Shown here one piece after another: positions 1 to 8,200 of a DNA stretch of 11,242 nt. Under the pieces are notes generated by a model. That model had not been told where the DNA came from. It ran no database searches and saw only the letters and a program-made list of their open reading frames with translations. Where the stretch lies: the NCBI GenBank assembly GCA_011524785.1, contig WTJQ01000229.1, positions 1 through 11,242 of the forward strand. The letters run 5' to 3'. Every line of letters starts with the position of its first letter. Position 1 is the first letter of the stretch. Both the position numbers and the translations under genes were made by a program. Origin of the DNA: Planctomycetota bacterium (lineage in GTDB: Bacteria; Planctomycetota; UBA1135; GCA-002686595).

Positions 1-1994
1 AGCCCGGGGCCGCGGCCCGCGCCCTGCCGCGCGCGGAAGCCCACCGGCGCGACCCAGAGGGGCACGCCCAGCTCCTCGCAGGCGCGGACGGCCGGGGCAA
101 GGCGCTCGCGCATCAGCGGGAGCAGTCGCCGCCCGCGCACCTGCCCCTGGTCCAGGCCCTCGATGACGGGGAAGAGGTTGCAGCCGATCGCGTCCAGCTC
201 CTGCGCGAAGCCGACGTGGGCGACGCGCCCGGGCTCGGGCACGCAGAGCACGAGCCCCCCCTCGAAGCCGGCCCGCGCCGCCCGCAGCACGCGCTCCCAT
301 CCTGCGGCTCGCGCCGCTCGCGCCTCGCGCCCGAAGGCGTCCTCGGCGTCGAGCAGGTCCTGGCGGGTGGAGGCGACCTCACCCAGGCGGTGCCCGAGGC
401 TGCACCAGTCGGCGCCCACGTCCTGGGCGAGGAGCGTCGCGTGGGTCAGCGCCGCCTCCAGCTCGTCGAACAGCTCAGCACGCTGGTCCGGGAACACGCG
501 CACCTCTCGCCCCACGGGGCCGCCGGTCCGGCTGGAGAGGACGGTGGGCCACAGCTGGACGGAGAGGCCCTCCTGCCGTGCATGGGCCGCTGCCATCCGC
601 AGCGCGGCGTCCCCCCCGATGACGCGCAGCCGCTGCTCCGGCCGATAGGCGCGCCCAAAGCCAGGATCGTCGTCGAGGGTGAGATCGAAGGTCAGCCCCA
701 CGGCGCGCAGTCCCGCTGCCCGCGTCCGCGCGAGGAGCTCCTGGACCGCAGGGGTCCCCAGCCCGTCGCGCGCGCTCAGCAGGACGCTGCTGCGCGGCGC
801 CGGGCGACGCTCCTGCGGACGCTCGGGCGCGCTGGGCAGCAACTCGAGGAACTCGTCGACCACGGCGCGGGGCCTGGCGAACCGCTCCTCCGCGTGGCGC
901 AGGAGCCCCGCGCGCAGGGGGCCGAGGAGCAGCTCGGAGAGCCGCGCGTCGGCCGCGTCGTCCAGCAGGTCGGCCGCGCTCGGGCGCGCGGGGTTCGAGG
1001 CAGCGCGCAGAAAGCGTGGTCCCCCGTCCCAGCCCACGGCGCGCGAGGCCTCGGCGTCGAGGCGCCAGGCGGCCTCCGCGGGGCGTCGGTGACGCAGCAG
1101 GCGCGCGACGAACTCCCGCGCGAACCGGTCGAGACGTCCGTCCGCCGCGCACCACGTCGCGGTCCGGCCCACGGGATCGATCGTGCCCTCGACGGACTCG
1201 CGGATGCCGGCGGGATCGAGGGGCTCGAGGGTGCCCGTCAGGTGCAGGGTCCAGCCGGCCTCGAGCTCGAGGCCCGCGCGCGCGGCGGCGGCGGCCGCCG
1301 CCACGGCGTAGCCGCGCGCACGCTCGGACGGGATGCCTGGGGAGGAGGTCAGCGCCTCCCACGGACCCTCGGGCGCCTGGTGCTCGATCACGGCCTCGTC
1401 CCGGAGCGGGCGCAGGCACAGCAGCGCGGCGGGCTCCTCGCCCTCGAGATCGAGCCAGAGCCAAGGCGTGCCGGCGCGCAGCACCACGACCTCGCGGCGC
1501 CAGCCCGGCACGACCTGCTGCATCGCCTCCGCGAGGCGCGCGTCCGAGGTCGCCGTGATCAGGGTCAGGGGGAGCCGGTGGCGCAGCGGATCCTCGAGGG
1601 TCGCCACGACGGCGCACTCCTCCGCCGGAGCGCGCCAGGCCCCCGCGACGAGCTCGTCCGCCTCCCAGCCGACCCCGTGCGCCTCCAGGAGCGCGCGCGC
1701 CTCCTCGCTCGGCGTGGTCACCACGAGCCGAGCCGCGCTCGGATCCCCCGCTCCGGACGCGGGCCCCGTCACGTTCAGGTCGTGGACCGTCGCACGCCAG
1801 GTCGCGGCCCGCGCCTCGGCGACCGCGCTCACGCCGGGCGGGGCCCACCACTCGAGCTGGCCGGAGCGATAGAGGTTCTGGCCGAGGGCGAGGGAGCCGG
1901 ACTCCCGCGGGTCCAGCGTGCGATCGCACCCGGCGCTCGCGAGGAGCGCGAGGAGCAGGCCCGCGGAGCGGAGACGACGGGAGCGGCCGCGCAC
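1..1994 (-). CDS. Lipoprotein with C-terminal GH113-like (glycosidase-fold) domain, partial (3' end outside window)
   Basis: The frame is open from a GTG at 1994 to the left edge, giving 664 visible residues and no stop. That start is chosen because it gives a lipoprotein signal: an Arg-rich n-region (RGRSRRLR), a hydrophobic stretch (AGLLLALLASA) and Cys23 in the context SAGC, followed by Asp. No clear Shine-Dalgarno precedes it. Residues 24 to about 390 match no family I recognise. From about residue 395 the sequence follows the GH113 beta-mannanase-like TIM barrel: SVLLSARDGLGTPAVQELL, then ADWCSLGHRLGEV (about 528-540), LDAIGCNLFPV, and VAPVGFRARQGAG near residues 648-660. From memory, family members carry GTE (acid/base) and FTE-GYRS (nucleophile) at the second and last of these motifs. 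Here R536 and P650 stand in the Glu positions, so catalysis is doubtful. It probably acts as an envelope-anchored carbohydrate-binding or inactive glycosidase-like protein. The gene is divergent from the A2M gene. The coding frame is secure; the function is inferred. Confidence 0.82.
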   Translation of the reverse strand, partial: MRGRSRRLRSAGLLLALLASAGCDRTLDPRESGSLALGQNLYRSGQLEWWAPPGVSAVAEARAATWRATVHDLNVTGPASGAGDPSAARLVVTTPSEEARALLEAHGVGWEADELVAGAWRAPAEECAVVATLEDPLRHRLPLTLITATSDARLAEAMQQVVPGWRREVVVLRAGTPWLWLDLEGEEPAALLCLRPLRDEAVIEHQAPEGPWEALTSSPGIPSERARGYAVAAAAAAARAGLELEAGWTLHLTGTLEPLDPAGIRESVEGTIDPVGRTATWCAADGRLDRFAREFVARLLRHRRPAEAAWRLDAEASRAVGWDGGPRFLRAASNPARPSAADLLDDAADARLSELLLGPLRAGLLRHAEERFARPRAVVDEFLELLPSAPERPQERRPAPRSSVLLSARDGLGTPAVQELLARTRAAGLRAVGLTFDLTLDDDPGFGRAYRPEQRLRVIGGDAALRMAAAHARQEGLSVQLWPTVLSSRTGGPVGREVRVFPDQRAELFDELEAALTHATLLAQDVGADWCSLGHRLGEVASTRQDLLDAEDAFGREARAARAAGWERVLRAARAGFEGGLVLCVPEPGRVAHVGFAQELDAIGCNLFPVIEGLDQGQVRGRRLLPLMRERLAPAVRACEELGVPLWVAPVGFRARQGAGRGPG

Positions 1995-2223
1995 GGGAGC
2001 GAGGGTAGCCGCCGATCGTGGACGGCTCCAATCACTCGCCCGCTGCATCCCCACAGAGCGGAGGCCGCGTGGTTGCCCCCCTGGCAGGCCACGCCCGGTC
2101 CCTGCCGCCTGATTCGCCAGCGTGCGCCACATCCGCGCAGAAAGTGCCAACCGGTCGATCACCGGCTCCGTTCCAATCAGCGGACGGGCTCCGTGGATCG
2201 ACGCGGAGCGCCGCCCCTGCGCC
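1995..2223. promoter_or_regulatory. Divergent intergenic region, probably carrying promoters for both flanking genes
   Basis: These 229 bases separate the GTG of the lipoprotein gene from the ATG of the A2M gene, which are transcribed away from each other, so promoters for both should lie here. The stretch at about 2130-2180 is somewhat less GC-rich than the coding DNA. I see no convincing -35/-10 pair on either strand. The only purine-rich motif before the A2M start is GGAG at 2205-2208, 15 bases from the ATG, which is too far for a normal ribosome binding site. A GTG at 2122 could extend the A2M frame by 34 residues, but that extension is hydrophilic and would bury the signal peptide, so I treat it as non-coding. 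Confidence 0.4.
2151..2165. repeat. Short inverted repeat CCGGT-N5-ACCGG upstream of the A2M gene
   Basis: There are perfect 5-base arms around CGATC, centred 66 bases before the A2M start codon. The size and spacing would suit a dimeric regulator's operator. Such short GC-rich palindromes are common by chance at this base composition, so the role is only a suggestion. Confidence 0.2.
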
Positions 2224-5200
2224 ATGCGTCTGTCCTCCCTGCCCCTGCTCCTCGGACTCCTCGCCGCCGCCATCGCCCCCCTGGGCCAGTCCCAGGAGGC
2301 GCCGACCCTGCCCGGGCCCGACACGGAGCTCGCGATCGCCCCCACGCCGGTCCGCGACGCGCTCCTCGGGCGCCGCTCGCAGGAGGCGCTGGATCTCCTC
2401 GAGGACCTCGACGACCTCCGCGCCGAGGATCGGGACCTGTGGCACCTGCTGCGCGTCGTGGCCCACGAGCAGCTCGCCACGCGCGAGGACGTGACTCCTG
2501 CGGAGCGCACCCTCGCCCTGGAGGCTGCGCTCGCGGCCGCGGACGCGGGGCTGGCCGCGCGCCCCGAGGGCGCCTGGGCGCAGAAGCTCGCGTTCCGGCG
2601 CGCGGAGGCCCTGCGGGGCCTGCGCCGGTTCGAGGAGGCGGAGCAGGTCTTCGAGGCGGCCGCACGAGCCCAGCGCTCGCCCGAGCGCCAGGGGCGCCTC
2701 GCGGAGGCGCTGCTGGTCCACGCGCGCCGGCTCTCCGAGGAGTCGGGGCCGGGCACCCCGGACGAGGGGGAGCGGGACCTCGGCCGGGCGCGCGAGCTGT
2801 TCGGGCGCGTGCTCGAGCTGGACGCGCCGAACGAGGTCCGGGAGGAGGCCCTCTTCGCACGCGCAACGTGCAGCGTTGGCCTGGGCCAGTCCGATCAAGC
2901 GGCCGGCGACTGGCGCGCCTACCTCGCCCTCGAGGACGCTCCGCGAGCCGACGAGGCGCGCGTGCGCCTCGGCCGGGCCCTGCTCGCGGGCGGCAAGGCA
3001 CGCCCCGCGCGCCAGCAGTTCGAGGACGCCCTGGCCGCACTCCCCGAGACCGACGCCTCGCTCCCGTGGCGCGCCGCGGCCCGCCTCGGCATCGCGGAGG
3101 CCTGGCGCGCCGAGAACCAGCCGAGCCTGGCGGGTGCCGCCTTCGAGCGCTTCCTGGAGGCGCACCCCGGACACGAGCAGGCCCAGGCAGCCCGCTTCGC
3201 GCGCGCGGCCCTGCTGCGCGACGCCGGCGAGGGCGACGCGGCCCTGACCGCGTTCCGCGCCGTGCTCGATGCCCCGGCCCCGGCCGACCTCCCGGAGGAA
3301 CGCCGCGAGGAGGTGCTCGCCGAGGACGAGCGCCTGCGCCAGGAGGCCCTGTTCCAGCTCGCCCGCGTGCTGACCAGCCAGGACGAGCACGACCGGGCGC
3401 GGGACACCTACGCCGAGTACACGCGGCGCCACCCCACCGGGGCGCGCTGGACCGAGGCCCAGCAGGGGATCGTCGACAGCGCCTTCGCGCGCGGCGAGAG
3501 CGCCCGCGAGCGGGAGGACTTCCCGGCAGCACGCGAGGCCTACCGCGCCTTCCTGACCGAGTGGCCCCTGGACGGACGCGTGCGGGAGACCGAGCTGCGG
3601 CTCGCGCAGCTGTGGATGGACGAGGCCGCCATCGCCGCCGAGGACGGGACCGCGGACGAGGACGCGCTCCGCACCCTGCGCGAGCGCGCGGTCGAGGAGT
3701 GGCGACGCATCGCGCGCCGCTACCCGGGCTCGGAGGAGGCCTCCCGCGCCCTCCACTCCATCGGCACGACCCTCGAGACCCTCCTCGACGACCTGGAGGG
3801 CGCCGTCGAGGCGTACCGCGCGTGCACCTTCGGCGGCTGGTCGGGGTCGGCCGCTCAGCGCCGAGCCGCCATGACCAACCCCAGCGTCCAGGTCGCGACC
3901 GAGCAGACCTGGCGCTCGAACGAGGACGCCGTCCTGCGCCTCGACGCGCGCAACCACGAGCGCGTGCGGGTCCGCCTGCACCGGCTGGATCTCGAGGCCT
4001 ACTTCCGGAAGCACCTCACCCACCAGCGCATCGAGGACCTCGACCTCGACCTCATCGCTCCGGACCAGGAGTTCGAGGTGGCGCTCGAGGACTACCGCCC
4101 CTTCGCCCCGCTCCGCCAGGACGTGGTCCTGCCGGTCGAGGGCTCGGGCGTATGGGCCGTGGTCGTCGAGGCCGGCGAGTCCCGGGCGACCACGCTCGTC
4201 GTGCGCAGCGATCTCGAGGTGATCCTCAAGAGCTCGCGCCGCGAGGTCTTCGTCTACGCCCAGGACATGCGCGCCGGCACGCCCGCCGCGGGCGCCCGAG
4301 CCCTGGTGGCCCTCCCTGGCCGGGGCGAGGGAGGCGGCGCGCTCCTCCGGGAGCTCGTCACGGGCCCCGACGGGACGGCCCGCCTCGCGCTCGACGAGCT
4401 CCGGAGCGCCGACGGGGTGCGCCTCTTCGCGTCCCGCGCGGAGGACGTAGCGTCGAACGGCCTGACCCTCGGGGGCCTCGGGCTCGCGCAGGGGCTGCAG
4501 GCTCGCGGGACGATCTGGTCCGACCGCGCGGCGTACCGTCCCGGCGAGTCGGTGGGCTGGAGGGGGATCGCGCGCGACGTGCGCCGCGGCTCGTACACCT
4601 TCGAGGAGGGGCAGGAGGTCCGCGTCGAGGTCTTCGACCCCTCGGGCCGCAGGCTGCGCCGGTTCGGCGCTCCGCTCTCCCGCTTCGGGACCGTGAGCGG
4701 CTCCTTCGAGCTCCCCGAGGAGGCTCCCACGGGGCGCTGGCGCCTCAGCGCCTCGACGCCGTACGGCCTCACCTTCCAGCAGACCTTCCAGGTGGCCCAG
4801 TACGAGCTCGCCAAGGTCGAGCTCACCGTGGAGGTCGATCGCCCCGTGGCCTACCGCGGCGAGGAGGTGGAGGCGACCGCGACCGCGCGCTGGTACTACG
4901 GCGCGCCGCTCGCGGACGCCGAGCTGGTCTGGTCGCTGCCCGACGGTCGTGAGGCCATCGCGCGCACCGACGCCGAGGGCCGGGCCACGGTGTCGATCGC
5001 GACTCGTGACTTCGCCGAGGACCAGCGCCTGACCTTCCGCGCGACTCTCTCCAGCGAGGGAGTCTCGAGCAGCGCATCGACCCTGCTCGCGACGCGCGCG
5101 CTCGGCCTCGAGCTGGAGCTGCCCACGCGGACGCTGCTCGCCGGGGAGACCTTCCGGGCCACCATCCGCGCGCGGGCGCCCGACGGGAGCCCGGCCCAGG

Positions 5201-8200
5201 CCGAGGAGGTCGACTGGGTCCTCCTCCGGCGCGAGGGCACGCGCCGCGGCTACCGGGACCTCGAGGTCCTGCGCGGGACCGGGACGACCCTCCCCTACGG
5301 CGACCTGGGACTGGACCTCGCCTGTCCGGACGGCGGGGACCACGTGCTGCGCGCGACGACGACCGATCGCTTCGGGAACCCGATCCGCGTCGAGCGGACC
5401 TTCTTCGTCTCGGGGGACGGCGACCGGGTGAAGCTGCGCATCCTCGCTGAGCGGACCGAGGCCTCGGTGGGCGACGCCCTCGACCTCGAACTGATGAACC
5501 GCGCGGGCGAGGGGCTCGCCCTCGTGACGATCGAGGGAGAGACGATCCTCAGCCACCGCCTCGTGGAGCTCGCCGCCGGCCGGACCCCGCTCCCCTTCGA
5601 GGCCCTGCCGGAGCACTTCCCGAACGTGGTGGTGAGCGCGGCCATGATGGAGCGCGGGGCGTTCCACGAGGCGCGGCTCGAGGTCGAGGTGGCCCGCGCC
5701 CTCACCCTCACCGTCGAGGCAGCGACCAGCCCGGTCGCCCCGGGGGACGAGGCCGTGTTCGACCTGCGCGCGACCGATTCACAGGGTGCTCCCGTGGAGG
5801 CGGAGCTGTCGCTGGTCGCCGTCGACGAGGCGCTCATCGCCCGCTGGGGTGAGCGCACGCCCGACCTCGTCGAGGTCTTCGCTGCGGGGACCCGCCGCGA
5901 TGCCGGCCTGCGCACGACGACCTCCTGCACCTTCCGCTACGAGGGCCGAACCCGCGAGATCGACCGGGACATCCTGGCCGAGGGCGCTCGGCTGGAGGCG
6001 CAGGTGGCGTTCGCCGCCGATCAGGAGGCCCTCTTGAGCAACCTCGATGCGCTCGGCTACGTCGGGGGCCTGGTCGACAAGGACGCTGGGCGGCTCGCCG
6101 AGCGCAAGCAGGTGCGCCGCGGGCTGAGGCCGGGAGCGCCGCCTGCTCCTGAGGAGGAGTTCGAGGAGGACGCCTTCAACAGCGCGATCGGCATCGGCGG
6201 CGGAGCCGGAGGCAAGTTCGGCGGACGCTTCGGGGGCCGCCGCAGCCTCAGCGCCAGGGGGGGCAGTGCCGCGTACGCCAGGACTCCGGGGGAGCTGAAC
6301 GGCGACACGCTCGTCTGGATCCCTGACGTCGTCACCGACGCGGACGGCCGCGCCCAGGTGCGCGTCCGCGTCCCCGAGCGCTCCACCTCCTGGCGCCTGG
6401 TCGCCCGAGGAGTCGGCGCCGACACCCTGGTCGGCGGCGCGCAGAGCACCTTCACGACGCGCTCCAGCGTGCACCTCGAGCTGCGCGTCCCGGCGGGACT
6501 GACCGCCGGGGACCGCCCCGCCCCCACCGTGCTGCTGCACGACGCGGAGGGTCGCACGGGCGCGTGCACCGTCACCCTCGAGGCGGCCAGCGACGAGGAG
6601 CGCCGGACCTTCACGCGGACGATCGAGCTCGAGGGCGCGGGGGTGCAGTCGCTGGCGTTCCCCGAGCTGGAGGCGGTCACCGCGGGTGCCCTGCGCCTCA
6701 CGGCCACGGCCCGGATGGAGGACGCGGACGTGGAGCTCGCTCGGACGAGCGAGGAGCGCGCGGTCCGCCCGTACGGCCTGCGCTTCGTGACCAGCGCGGG
6801 CGGCCCGCTGGACGAGCGCGTGGACACGATCCTCGAGCTCCCGACGGGTCGCACCTACCGGGACCGCACGCTGCGGCTGCGGATCGGGACGGGTCTCTCG
6901 CGCCTGCTGCTGGACGAGGCCCTGGGCCTTGGACCCGCGTGGCGCTGTGGCGTTCCGATCGACCGTGGAAGCGCGTGCGGCCAGGCCACCGAGCTGCTCG
7001 GGGTGGCCGGCGTGTTGCGCCGTGCCCTCGAGGGGGGCGGCGTGGCGGCCGAGGAGCTGGAGGCCCTGCGCGAGCGGGGTCTCGGCCTCGTGGCGGCCCT
7101 CGCCACGACCCAGCTCGACGATGGCGGCTGGGCCCCCTGGCAGGGAGGTCGCCGTGCCGAGGTCCGCGACAGCGCCCGCTGCCTGTGGGCGCTCGCAGAG
7201 GCGCGCCGGGCGACCCTCGCCCTGCCCGACGGGCTCCTCGACCGCTCGGCGGCGCACCTGACCAAGGCGTTCGCTCAGCTCGGCCAACAGGACGACGCGA
7301 CGCGCGCGGTCGTGCAGCACGCCCTGGCCTCGGCAGGACGGGGTGACTTCGCGGCTCTCAACCGGCTGCACCGCGAGCGGGCGAGCCTCTCCCCCGTCGC
7401 CCTCGCCGCCACGGCGCTGGGGCTCGCGGCCCACGGCTCGACGCCCATGGCGGCCGATCTCTGCGCGCTGATCGAGCAGGCTGCGGGCGGCGCGAGCGGC
7501 GCGCCCTTCACGGTCGCGGAGAACCCGGGCTGGGCCCTGGCGAGCGACGAGCAGGTGGCCCTGTCGGTGCTCGCCCTGCAGGCGGCTGCGCCGTCCTCGG
7601 CCCGGATCGCGCCGGCGCTCGACTGGCTGCTCGGGCGCCGCCCGTTCGGGCGCGCACGAGGCCTCGTCCTCCTGGCAGGTGCCGGCGCGAATCGTGCCGA
7701 GCTGCCTGAGGGGGAGACGGTCCGCGTCCGCGTCGCGGTCGAGGGACGACCCGCGCAGGAGGTCCTCGTCGAGGGCGGGCGCACCGCCGAGCTCGCCTAC
7801 GACCTGGCGGACGTCCGCTCCCGTCGCATCGGCCTCGAGGTCGAGGTGAGCGCCCGGGGCGGACTGCTCTGGGCCGCGCAGCTGGAGGGCTTCAGCGAGG
7901 AGCTCGGGGAGCCGCGCAAGGGCCCTCCGGGCATGCGCGTGGCTCGCGAGCAGGTGCTCCCCGATCCGCCGCGGGTCCTGGGACGCGCCGTGCCGGTCGG
8001 GTTCTCGGTCGTGCAGCGCTTCGAGGATCCCTGGACCAACGAGGTGCGGGCGGTCGAGGTCGGCGACGGCGTCCGTCAGCGGGTGTCGTGGTGGCGGGAC
8101 GGCCGGCGCCAGGAGGACGGAGCCCTGGCCCTCACGATCCCGATCCCCGCGGGGCTGGAGCTCGGTCCCGACGGCGTCCGCGGGGGCGTGGGTCGGCCGC

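Noticed and set aside
475..2031. A 518-residue minus-strand frame starting at 2031, overlapping the lipoprotein gene.
   Set aside because: Its product is Arg/Gly/Ala-rich without a signal peptide or domain. A different minus-strand frame, starting at the GTG at 1994, gives a lipobox and a GH113-like domain and stays open to the window edge.
2122..2223. Upstream GTG start for the A2M gene, adding 34 residues.
   Set aside because: The added residues are hydrophilic and would place the signal peptide internally. The ATG at 2224 gives a standard export signal.
216..4952. A 1578-residue open frame on the plus strand crossing the lipoprotein gene, the intergenic region and half of the A2M gene.
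   Set aside because: It is antisense to one gene and out of frame with the other. The product is Arg/Pro/Gly/Ala-biased, has no recognisable domain, and is explained by the rarity of stop codons in very GC-rich DNA.
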